Made by a program: the position numbers and the translations under genes
Origin: Pseudomonas arcuscaelestis
GTDB lineage: Bacteria; Pseudomonadota; Gammaproteobacteria; Pseudomonadales; Pseudomonadaceae
Direction: 5' to 3'
Length of the DNA stretch: 64,000 nt
Assembly (NCBI RefSeq): GCF_016881005.1
Contig: NZ_JACOPV010000013.1
Span: forward strand, 1-64,000
Notes under the pieces: generated by a model
Told to the model about the DNA's origin: nothing
Seen by the model: the letters and a program-made list of their open reading frames with translations, nothing else
Databases searched by the model: none
Shown: positions 54,499 to 62,172 of the stretch, piece after piece
How positions within the stretch are numbered: position 1 is the stretch's first letter
How the letters are laid out: every line of letters starts with the position of its first letter

Positions 54499-55425
54499 AT
54501 GAACATCGGGGTTAGCTTCCGGCAACTGCAGGTCTACGTCACCGTGGCCAAGCTCGGCACCATCGGCGCAGCCGCTCAGCGTCTGAACCTGTCACAGTCA
54601 GCTACCAGTCAGTCGCTGTCCGAGCTGGAGCGCCACTTGAATGTGCCGTTGTTCGAAAGAACCGGCCGCCGGCTGGTGCTCACCGAGGTTGGCTTGCGGC
54701 AATTAAGCCATGCCGAAGCGTTGCTGGACGGCTTGCAACGTTTCGTCGAGGGGGCCCAGGAGCCTGATGGAATTATCCAGGGCAACCTGCTGATTTCTGC
54801 CAGCTCGACCATTGGTACCTACCGGGTACCCTTTCTGATCGACCGTTTTTCCGATCTTTACCCAGGTGTTTCGCTGCAGGCTCGCCTGCGAAATACCGAA
54901 GAGGTGCTTGCTGAGGTCTCGCGCCTGGAGGCGGATATCGGTTTGATCGAAGGACCGTGCACCGACGAGCGGCTGATGACGGAGTATTGGTGCGATGACG
55001 AGTTGGTGATTGTCTGTGGTGCAGAGCATCCACTGGCTCGCGTCGGCAGGATCGATGATGCAGGCATCGCCACCCAGCCGTGGATAATCCGTGAAGCGGG
55101 ATCCGGCACGCGGTCAGTGCTGGAGTCTGCTATTTCCGGGCATGCGCAAAAGTTGAACATTCGCATGGAGCTCGGCCAGAGCGAAGCCATCAGAGAAGCG
55201 GTCAGGGCGGGATATGGCTTGGCGTGCTTGTCAAAGCTCAGTGTTATCGAAGACCTGCGCCGCGGTTCGCTGGTGGAATTGAAGAGCAGCCTGAATCTCA
55301 AGCGGGCGTTCCATATCGTCTGGCATCCACAACGTTACCAAAGCCCTGCGTGGCAAGCGCTCAAGGTGTTTTTGCGCGAGCGCGCAGCGGAATACATGAT
55401 GGCGGAAAGCGTTGCCGGCAGTTAG
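54499..55425 (+). CDS. LysR-family regulator, YeiE/CysB-like
   Basis: A 308-residue LysR-type regulator. The N-terminal winged HTH (about residues 5-65) reads FRQLQVYVTVAKLGTIGAAAQRLNLSQSATSQSLSELERHL. The effector domain has SASSTIGTYRVPFLIDRFSDLYPGV and IREAGSGTRSVLES, features shared with CysB/YeiE-type sensors of sulfur or other anions. It is divergent from the YeiH-type gene over a perfect palindrome. The effector is not known here. Confidence 0.9.
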   Translation: MNIGVSFRQLQVYVTVAKLGTIGAAAQRLNLSQSATSQSLSELERHLNVPLFERTGRRLVLTEVGLRQLSHAEALLDGLQRFVEGAQEPDGIIQGNLLISASSTIGTYRVPFLIDRFSDLYPGVSLQARLRNTEEVLAEVSRLEADIGLIEGPCTDERLMTEYWCDDELVIVCGAEHPLARVGRIDDAGIATQPWIIREAGSGTRSVLESAISGHAQKLNIRMELGQSEAIREAVRAGYGLACLSKLSVIEDLRRGSLVELKSSLNLKRAFHIVWHPQRYQSPAWQALKVFLRERAAEYMMAESVAGS

Positions 55426-55717
55426 TTCTGTACGGATTCGATTGTACGTTTATATATCGATCTGCTTGCAGTTTCACAAGTTCGCGGGGTACTCAACTAT
55501 CGCGGGTAATGATGTGGCGAAATTCTTTCAATGCAGGTCATGATTTTTTTTAATTTCACTGCCCCGATCCTGTTTGGCAGCCTTGCCATGAAAGTTGAAG
55601 CTGACCCATCTATTACGAAAAGTAAAAGTGCACGTGGCGATATAACCTGAAGGCCAACGCTGCTACGGTGATGGCGGGTTTGTTATACCCAGGTGCGCGC
55701 TTTCCAAGGATATGTTG

Positions 55718-56704
55718 ATGACCTTACGCGAACTCCGCTATCTCGTTGCATTGGCGGAGCACCGTCATTTCGGTCGTGCTGCCGATGCCTGCCATGTTAC
55801 TCAATCCACGCTGTCCACCCAATTGCGCAAGCTGGAAAACTACCTCGGCCAAGTGTTGGTGGACCGTCACGCCAAGCAATTCTCCCTTACTCCCAGTGGC
55901 GAGCAGATCGTCGAGCGCGCGCGGCACATGCTTGCCGAAGCCGACACCATTCTCGCCCTGACCCGTGCGCGTCGCGATCCGCTTGAAGGGATTCTTACCC
56001 TAGGCATCATCCCGACCTTGGCGCCGTATTACTTGCCGCACCTTTTGCAGGCAGTAGAAGCCGCTCATCCCAAGTTGCAGTTGGTGATACAGGAAAGCTT
56101 TACCGCTGATTTGTGCGAACGGCTGAACGAGCAGTCCATCGACTGCGCATTGCTGGCGCTCCCGCGGCCGCTGTATCAGACCATGTTGCGCTCTGTGGAG
56201 TGTCTGCGATGCGAGGCGGCGGTGCAGGGCGGGCCGCGCCTGCTCGATCCTGAAGCCTATGATGAGCGAGTGCTCTTCGATGAGCCTTTTTGGGCGGCGC
56301 TGCCGTTGGGGCATGAGCTTGGGGTCGGCAGCGATGTGGCGGTCGAGGCACTGAGCGATCTCAAGCTCTTGCTGCTTACCGATGGTCATTGTCTGCGCGG
56401 CCAAGCGTTGCAAGCATGTGGAATGACTGAGGTGCAGGCAAATGACTCGGCGGACTGCCGGGCCACCAGCCTGGAAACCCTGCAGCATCTGGTCGCTGCT
56501 GGCCGCGGGTGTACCTTGCTGCCAGCCTTGGCGGCGATCAATGCCGACCGCAGCCGATTGACCGTGAAGCCGTTACGTGGCGATGAGCATCGGCGTATTG
56601 GACTGGTATGGCGTCGTACTCATCCGCGCGCGCAAGAGTTCGAGCTATTGGCCGCGACACTCAAACGTACAGCCCCCACCGGTACTAAACCCTGGCAGCT
56701 TTGA
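55718..56704 (+). CDS. OxyR-like LysR regulator with an extra CxxC insert
   Basis: A 328-residue LysR regulator resembling OxyR. The HTH starts MTLRELRYLVALAEHRHFGRAAD. The peroxide-sensing pair is conserved: C225 and C234 in LTDGHCLRGQALQAC, nine residues apart as C199/C208 of E. coli OxyR. Unlike standard OxyR, about 26 extra residues (roughly 155-180) are inserted before LFDEPFW and contain CLRC (C162, C165). The ATG at 55718 has AAGGA seven bases upstream; an ATG at 55712 is too close to it. The katG gene follows on the same strand after 249 bp. It is probably a second OxyR dedicated to this locus. Confidence 0.85.
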   Translation: MTLRELRYLVALAEHRHFGRAADACHVTQSTLSTQLRKLENYLGQVLVDRHAKQFSLTPSGEQIVERARHMLAEADTILALTRARRDPLEGILTLGIIPTLAPYYLPHLLQAVEAAHPKLQLVIQESFTADLCERLNEQSIDCALLALPRPLYQTMLRSVECLRCEAAVQGGPRLLDPEAYDERVLFDEPFWAALPLGHELGVGSDVAVEALSDLKLLLLTDGHCLRGQALQACGMTEVQANDSADCRATSLETLQHLVAAGRGCTLLPALAAINADRSRLTVKPLRGDEHRRIGLVWRRTHPRAQEFELLAATLKRTAPTGTKPWQL

Positions 56705-56953
56705 AGTTTTCACCGTGTAATGTTTGAACTTGACCTGCATTAAGTGTGTTTCCAGAACTTTCATCAATCAGGTTATCAATCGGCCCCGTTTAGAACCTCA
56801 ATTGTTCGAAAATCGGTGCGCAATTAAAGTTTGTGAAGCATATGCAACCCGGTAACTCCCGGTTTCATTGCGTACTTTTTTCCTGACTCGACGCCCGTTT
56901 TCAAACCCGGTTGATGATTGGCCTGGTTTACACACTTACAAGGATTAAGCCCC

Positions 56954-59188
56954 ATGCGCATGAAACAGCTGCCCTTGGCGATTGCCCTGATAGTTGGCTT
57001 TTCACCTATTGTTCACGCCGATAATACCGGCGCCGCCTCGTTGGCTGGCAAGCACCAACAGATGACCAACAAGGATTGGTGGCCCAATCGCCTGGACCTT
57101 TCCTTGCTGCGACAACACAACCCGGCCTCCAGCCCTGCCGACGCTGATTTCAACTACGCCAAGGCGTTCAACAGCCTTGACTTGAGTGCGGTTAAAAAGG
57201 ACATCGAAGCAACCCTGACCCAGTCTCAGGACTGGTGGCCAGCGGACTACGGCAACTATGGGCCGTTCTTCATCCGTATGGCCTGGCACAGTGCCGGCAC
57301 CTACCGGACGCTGGACGGTCGTGGTGGTTCTGACGGTGGTCAACAGCGTTTCGATCCACTTAACAACTGGCCGGATAACGTCAGCCTCGATAAAGCACGG
57401 CGCTTGTTGTGGCCGGTGAAAGAGAAGTACGGAGCGAGTATTTCCTGGGGCGACCTGATGGTGTTGGCCGGCACCGTGGCGATGGAATCAATGGGGATGA
57501 AAACCTACGGTTTCGGCGGCGGTCGCGAGGATGACTGGGAACCGGATCTGGTCTATTGGGGCCCTGAGAGCACCTGGCTCGGTGATGAGCGCTACCACGG
57601 CAAGCGTGAGCTGAACAAACCCCTGGCGGCCGTGCAGATGGGCCTTATCTATGTGAACCCGGAAGGGCCCAATGGCAAGCCAGATCCGCTGGCCGCCGCC
57701 AAGGATATCCGCGATACGTTTGCGCGCATGGGCATGAATGATGAAGAAACCGTGGCACTGATTGCCGGCGGTCACACCTTCGGCAAGGCGCACGGTGCGC
57801 ACAAACCAGAGGGTTGCCTGGGCGCGGATCCTGCCAGCGCACCGACCGAGCAACAAGGACTGGGCTGGAAAAATACCTGCGGCAAAGGCAACGCTGAAGA
57901 CACCATAACCAGCGGCCTGGAAGGCGCGTGGACCTCAAGCCCTGCGAATTTCACCAATCAGTATCTGGCCAACCTCTTTGGCTGGACATGGGTTCAGACC
58001 AAGAGTCCGGCAGGTGCAATCCAGTGGATTCCATCCGATCCGTCGGCTGCGGTCATGGTTCCCGACGCACACGTCAAAGACAAACGCCATGCGCCGATCA
58101 TGTTCACCACTGACCTTGCGCTGCGATTCGACCCTGCGTACGAGAAAGTTTCCCGTCATTTCCTGGATAACCCCAAGGCATTCGAACTTGCCTTCGCCAA
58201 GGCCTGGTTCAAGCTGACTCACCGTGATCTTGGCCCGCGTACCCACTACCTGGGAGCCGACGTACCCAAGGAAGACCTGATCTGGCAAGACCCGATTCCA
58301 GCGCTGGACCACAAGCTGATCGATACCAAAGACATCGAAGCCCTCAAAACCAAGGTTCTCGCCTCGGGCCTTAGTACCGGCGAGTTGGTACGTACTGCCT
58401 GGGCCTCGGCCTCTTCGTTCCGTGGCTCCGACATGCGCGGCGGTGCCAACGGTGCACGGCTGCGTCTTGCCCCACAGAAGGACTGGAATGCCAACAATCC
58501 GGCCGAGTTGAGCAAAGTGCTCGCCAAGCTCGAAGCGATTCAAAAGGACTTCAACAGCAAACTCAAAGGCGGCAAGCAAGTCTCGCTGGCGGACGTGATT
58601 GTGATTGCGGGTTCTGCAGCGGTTGAGTCTGCCGCCAAGAAAGGTGGATTCAACGTGCAAATCCCGGTAACCCTGGGGCGGATGGACACTACCCAGGACA
58701 AGACCGATATCAACTCCTTCGCGGTGCTGGAACCCAAGGCTGACGGTTTCCGTAACTACTACAGCGCTGACGCTCGTCTCTCGCCAACCGAAATGTTGGT
58801 CGACAAGGCCAGCTTGTTGACCCTCACTGCACCGGAGATGACCGTGCTTGTCGGTGGCATGCGGGCGCTCGGGGCGAATACCGATGGCAGCAAAAATGGT
58901 GTGCTTACTGCTCACCCAGGCACATTGTCCAACGACTTCTTCGTCAACTTGATGGACATGTCGACTGTCTGGTCGAAGTCTTCAACTGATGGCTTGTATG
59001 AAGGTCGCGACCGTAAGACTGGCGAGGTCAAATGGTCAGCCACGCCGGTCGATCTGGTCTTCGGTTCTAACTCGGAGTTGCGTGCGGTGTCCGAGTTCTA
59101 CGCCGCAAACGATGCCAAGGAAAAGTTCGTCAAGGACTTCGCCAAAGCATGGACCAAGGTCATGAACCTCGATCGCTTCGACATCTGA
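56954..59188 (+). CDS. katG: Secreted catalase-peroxidase KatG (KatP/KatG2 type)
   Basis: Haem enzyme that breaks down hydrogen peroxide; this 744-residue version has a signal peptide (about residues 1-22, ending VHA) and should act in the periplasm. Distal-site R108, W111 and H112 are in FFIRMAWHSAGTYR. The W-Y-M adduct residues are complete (W111, Y233 in GLIYVNPEGP, M259), and the proximal histidine is H274 in AGGHTFGKAHG. Only two cysteines occur, C288 and C309, in a loop where cytoplasmic KatGs I remember have none. The ATG at 56954 has AAGGA nine bases upstream. It lies after the OxyR-like gene and ends at a strong terminator. Confidence 0.94.
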   Translation: MRMKQLPLAIALIVGFSPIVHADNTGAASLAGKHQQMTNKDWWPNRLDLSLLRQHNPASSPADADFNYAKAFNSLDLSAVKKDIEATLTQSQDWWPADYGNYGPFFIRMAWHSAGTYRTLDGRGGSDGGQQRFDPLNNWPDNVSLDKARRLLWPVKEKYGASISWGDLMVLAGTVAMESMGMKTYGFGGGREDDWEPDLVYWGPESTWLGDERYHGKRELNKPLAAVQMGLIYVNPEGPNGKPDPLAAAKDIRDTFARMGMNDEETVALIAGGHTFGKAHGAHKPEGCLGADPASAPTEQQGLGWKNTCGKGNAEDTITSGLEGAWTSSPANFTNQYLANLFGWTWVQTKSPAGAIQWIPSDPSAAVMVPDAHVKDKRHAPIMFTTDLALRFDPAYEKVSRHFLDNPKAFELAFAKAWFKLTHRDLGPRTHYLGADVPKEDLIWQDPIPALDHKLIDTKDIEALKTKVLASGLSTGELVRTAWASASSFRGSDMRGGANGARLRLAPQKDWNANNPAELSKVLAKLEAIQKDFNSKLKGGKQVSLADVIVIAGSAAVESAAKKGGFNVQIPVTLGRMDTTQDKTDINSFAVLEPKADGFRNYYSADARLSPTEMLVDKASLLTLTAPEMTVLVGGMRALGANTDGSKNGVLTAHPGTLSNDFFVNLMDMSTVWSKSSTDGLYEGRDRKTGEVKWSATPVDLVFGSNSELRAVSEFYAANDAKEKFVKDFAKAWTKVMNLDRFDI

Positions 59189-59250
59189 ACAGTGGCTGAG
59201 CCTGTGCCTTAGCGCCTGTGCTCAAGGCCCTATCGCTGGGAAATACCACG

Positions 59251-59287
59251 GAGCCCTCGCAAGTCGCTGATTTTCGAGGGCTCTTTT
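59251..59287 (+). terminator. Terminator of katG
   Basis: GAGCCCTCG pairs with CGAGGGCTC around a 15-base loop, followed by TTTT. Confidence 0.85.
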
Positions 59288-59321
59288 GCGTCTGTCAGAG
59301 CCTCTATGCCGCACATGAATA

Positions 59322-59335
59322 TTATCAATCGATAA
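59322..59335. promoter_or_regulatory. Palindromic operator-like site 1 before the VOC gene
   Basis: TTATC-AATC-GATAA, a 14-bp palindrome with five-base arms. It shares its arms and spacing with site 2. Confidence 0.55.
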
Positions 59336-59353
59336 ATTATTGTGCGTGAGAAG

Positions 59354-59367
59354 TTATCGACTGATAA
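59354..59367. promoter_or_regulatory. Palindromic operator-like site 2 before the VOC gene
   Basis: TTATC-GACT-GATAA, with the same arms as site 1 and centred 32 bp from it, about three helical turns. Both lie 77-122 bp before the VOC start. The TetR gene at 60861 is the nearest candidate regulator. Confidence 0.55.
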
Positions 59368-59443
59368 TTAATTTCGGGTCGCGGCGTTTCCGGCCTTTCG
59401 CAACGACCTTGATCTCTTTACTCACTGACAGGCAGGGGAAGCT

Positions 59444-59914
59444 ATGGGTGTACTAGCGCTCGACCATTTCACAATTCGAACCCGCCGTTGGGGTGAAACC
59501 GCTGACTTCTTCGAACGGGTCATCGGTCTCACGCCGGGACCTCGGCCTGGTTTCAGTTTTCCTGGGTGCTGGATGTACGCCGGTGGCCGTCCGTTGTTGC
59601 ACATCGCCAGTGTCGATGTTGACCAACAGGAGTTGCGTGCCTATTTGGGCGACAAGCCAGACAGCTACGGCTCCGGGGCGCTCGATCATGTGTCGCTGCG
59701 TTGCGAGGGGCTCGACCACGTTCAGATGCGCTTGCAGTCGCTGGGTATTGCCTTTCGTGAACGGGTGATTCCGGATATCGGCGAACATCAGCTGTTTCTC
59801 GAAGACCCTAACGGCATCACCATCGAGATGATCTTCGAGTACATACCTGGAAGCCGAATTGTTGGCCGCGCTATGCCGAGCCTTGCCGTAGACCAGACTC
59901 AGGCTGATGACTGA
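59444..59914 (+). CDS. VOC-superfamily protein (glyoxalase/dioxygenase fold)
   Basis: A 156-residue vicinal-oxygen-chelate protein with two beta-alpha-beta-beta-beta modules. Possible metal ligands are H8 in LALDHFTIRT, H53 in RPLLHIAS, H82 in ALDHVSL, and a glutamate in FLEDPNGITIEMIFEY. The pattern fits a glyoxalase- or extradiol-dioxygenase-like enzyme; the substrate cannot be told. Its stop overlaps the start of the next gene by one base, indicating coupled expression with a binding protein. Two palindromes lie upstream. Confidence 0.87.
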   Translation: MGVLALDHFTIRTRRWGETADFFERVIGLTPGPRPGFSFPGCWMYAGGRPLLHIASVDVDQQELRAYLGDKPDSYGSGALDHVSLRCEGLDHVQMRLQSLGIAFRERVIPDIGEHQLFLEDPNGITIEMIFEYIPGSRIVGRAMPSLAVDQTQADD

Positions 59915-60819
59915 TGTCGAGATTCAATAGAAGGCAGTTCATTCACGCTTTCGGGGGCGCGGCGCTGTTGGCGGCGGCGCAAGCCCGTGGCAATAAACTT
60001 GCGGGAAGCCAGCCCATGATTCGCCTTGGTGTAACAGATCTTTCCTTTCATCGTGCGACGGCTGCCGTTGTTTCCTTGGTATTGCAGCGCATGGGCTTGA
60101 GCGTGGAGCGTTCCTACGCGTTGCACGAGGCCAACTTTGAACGGCTGCGTGAAGGTTCGATCGACATGATCGCGTCCGCCTGGATTCCTTCCAGCCATGG
60201 CATGTACAAGGCCCGTGTTGAAGAGCAGGTTGCTACCCGTGAGATGGGGCTGCACTACCAGCCTTATGCGCTGTGGGGAGTACCGGACTATATTCCGGCG
60301 TCCGAGGTGGACTCAGTCGAGGATCTGCTCAAACCCAGGGTGCAGACGCGTATGCACAAGCTTATCCAGGGGATCGGGCCAGGTGCGGGTATAACGCGTT
60401 TTTCCCTGCGGATGATGGACGATTACGGCCTGGCTACGGCCGGCTACAGCTTTCGTACTGGCACCCAGGAAGAATGCGTCGGCGCATTCGAGGCGCTGGT
60501 GAAGGCGGGCGAGTGGGGCGTGGTCCCGCTCTGGCACCCGCAGTTTCTACATTTTCGCCATCGAATCCGCGATCTCAAGGACCCTAAGGGACTGCTGGGC
60601 AGCGTCGACCGCGCGGTACTGCTCGCTCGGGTCGATCGCCTCGGTGTATTCAGTACAGCGCAGATCCAGGTTCTGGACAGCGTGCGCCTGAGCAACGCCA
60701 TCGTTGCTGAACTCGATTACGCAATCAACCGCGAGGGTAAAAGTGCCGACCAGGCCGCTGCCAACTGGTTGGACAACAATCCACAGGTGCTCGCTGCATG
60801 GCTCGCACCGCTAGGTTGA
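59914..60819 (+). CDS. Tat-type glycine-betaine/OpuAC-like substrate-binding protein
   Basis: A 301-residue protein similar in plan to OpuAC/ProX binding proteins: RLGVTDLSFHRATAAVVSLVLQRMGLSVE followed by LREGSIDMIASAWIPSSHGMY, where tryptophan and other aromatic residues usually form a quaternary-ammonium box. The N-terminus has a twin-arginine motif (NRRQFIH) and a hydrophobic stretch ending AQA, so export folded through Tat is likely. No permease or ATPase gene is adjacent. It overlaps the VOC gene by one base, which is unusual and suggests it binds that enzyme's substrate or product. Confidence 0.82.
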   Translation: MSRFNRRQFIHAFGGAALLAAAQARGNKLAGSQPMIRLGVTDLSFHRATAAVVSLVLQRMGLSVERSYALHEANFERLREGSIDMIASAWIPSSHGMYKARVEEQVATREMGLHYQPYALWGVPDYIPASEVDSVEDLLKPRVQTRMHKLIQGIGPGAGITRFSLRMMDDYGLATAGYSFRTGTQEECVGAFEALVKAGEWGVVPLWHPQFLHFRHRIRDLKDPKGLLGSVDRAVLLARVDRLGVFSTAQIQVLDSVRLSNAIVAELDYAINREGKSADQAAANWLDNNPQVLAAWLAPLG

Positions 60820-60860
60820 GTCGTGCCAGCGATTCTCACGGCAAGGCATAGGTCAGAGGG

Positions 60861-61526
60861 TCACGGCGTCAGATCCTGATCGTAATGCAAGGCACCCTCC
60901 AGAAAGGCATTCACCCGGTGGGTGATCAATTCGCTCAGGTCTTCGGGAACGGGCATTTGATACACCCACTTGCGCACCCCCAGGTAAAAGAAACTGCTGT
61001 GGAAACCCCACAGCACTTCCATTTCCACTGCCAACTCATGTTCAGTCGGCGGCTGGGTAAATTGCCGCTGATGGCGTAGCTCTTCATTGATCACCACGAA
61101 AGTGTCCTGATGCAGGCGCTGAAGATAACGCTGGTTCAAGCTGGGGTCTTGCAACCCTGCGTAGAGAAAGATACGCACCCACTCACTACTCAGAATTGTC
61201 TCGGTATAGCCAATGAAGTAGTCAATCAGGCGCTCTTTCAAAGGGCGGCTGCGATCTTTGAGTTGAAGCTCCAGGCCAGGGTCCCAGCGATTCATGAACA
61301 CTTGCTTGTAAACCTGTTCAATCAACAACTGCTTGCTGGGGAAGTAGCGGTACAGCAGGGGTTGGGTAACCTGCAGACCCTTGGCAAGTTCTCGAGTGGT
61401 CAGGGCGAAGCCTTTTTCAGCGAAAAGGGCAATGGCCCTTTCAACCATTTGCTGCTGACGATCGGCAGCAGCGAGATTTTTCCGGCCAGCCGTAGCCGTC
61501 TTACCGGTAGCGCTGATTTTTGCCAT
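60861..61526 (-). CDS. TetR-family transcriptional regulator
   Basis: A 221-residue repressor-type protein. A basic, alanine-rich N-terminus precedes the TetR HTH domain (about residues 25-75): MVERAIALFAEKGFALTTRELAKGLQVTQPLLYRYFPSKQLLIEQVY. The C-terminal ligand-binding domain is unclassified. The ATG at 61526 has AGG and GAGA close upstream; the open frame runs 21 codons further. It is convergent with the VOC/OpuAC pair and may control it through the palindromes at 59322-59367, which is an inference. Confidence 0.88.
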   Translation of the reverse strand: MAKISATGKTATAGRKNLAAADRQQQMVERAIALFAEKGFALTTRELAKGLQVTQPLLYRYFPSKQLLIEQVYKQVFMNRWDPGLELQLKDRSRPLKERLIDYFIGYTETILSSEWVRIFLYAGLQDPSLNQRYLQRLHQDTFVVINEELRHQRQFTQPPTEHELAVEMEVLWGFHSSFFYLGVRKWVYQMPVPEDLSELITHRVNAFLEGALHYDQDLTP

Positions 61527-61784
61527 TCTCGACCTTTGCAGTGACTCATATTGAACGCGTGACAGGATCATACCCGTTGACGTGTGCATGTGTTACGGGT
61601 CGCTACGCTTGCAGCCATGCCACCTGGCCTTGTATGCCAGCGTTTACAGGCGTGTGCCGATGTGGCCAGGCGTTGCATTTGTGACGCATTTGGCGCTTCG
61701 CAATATTTGCTGGCAGCCAGCCCTGGAATTTATCCCAAGCTTGCCGACACTCAAGCAAGGGACTTTTTCTTCGGGAGTGCCAAC

Positions 61785-62159
61785 ATGCACAGGACGTTTA
61801 AGGTTGTCGGTATGGCCATGCTCGTTTGCCTTAATGCAGTGGGCTCAACGGCAATGGCAGAGGCTCAGGGTGTGATCAGGTTTGCCGGAAGTATTGTCGA
61901 ACCTACGTGTTCCACCTCCACCCTGTCGAGTGGTTGGCGCGTAGAAGGGTGTTCAGAAATGTCCCGCGGTACTGCAATCAATGTACGCGAGATGAAACCG
62001 CAGGCGTCGGCCAGTTCCTTGGACAACGCATCGGTGCAGGTCAAGTTGGTGGCCGACAGTAACCGGGGCCTTTATTACGATCAGCTTTACACGCTGGTCG
62101 ATAACTCAGGCAAAGCGGTCACCCAAGGCTTATACCTGATTACCCTGACCTCACCATGA
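61785..62159 (+). CDS. Small fimbrial-subunit-like secreted protein
   Basis: A 124-residue exported protein: signal peptide about 1-26 (ending AMA), then AQGVIRFAGSIVEPTCSTS, which resembles the N-terminal donor strand and first conserved cysteine of type 1 pilins. A second cysteine follows only 15 residues later (VEGCSEMS). At roughly 98 mature residues it is shorter than normal pilins, and no chaperone or usher gene is nearby. The ATG at 61785 has GGGAG upstream. A fimbrial relation is moderately likely; a different small surface protein is possible. Confidence 0.7.
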   Translation: MHRTFKVVGMAMLVCLNAVGSTAMAEAQGVIRFAGSIVEPTCSTSTLSSGWRVEGCSEMSRGTAINVREMKPQASASSLDNASVQVKLVADSNRGLYYDQLYTLVDNSGKAVTQGLYLITLTSP

Positions 62160-62172
62160 GCCAACGCCTTGC

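Noticed and set aside
56705..56953. OxyR binding site upstream of katG
   Set aside because: I looked for the ATAG-N7-CTAT type pattern and did not find a convincing match. The promoter must be there but I cannot mark it.
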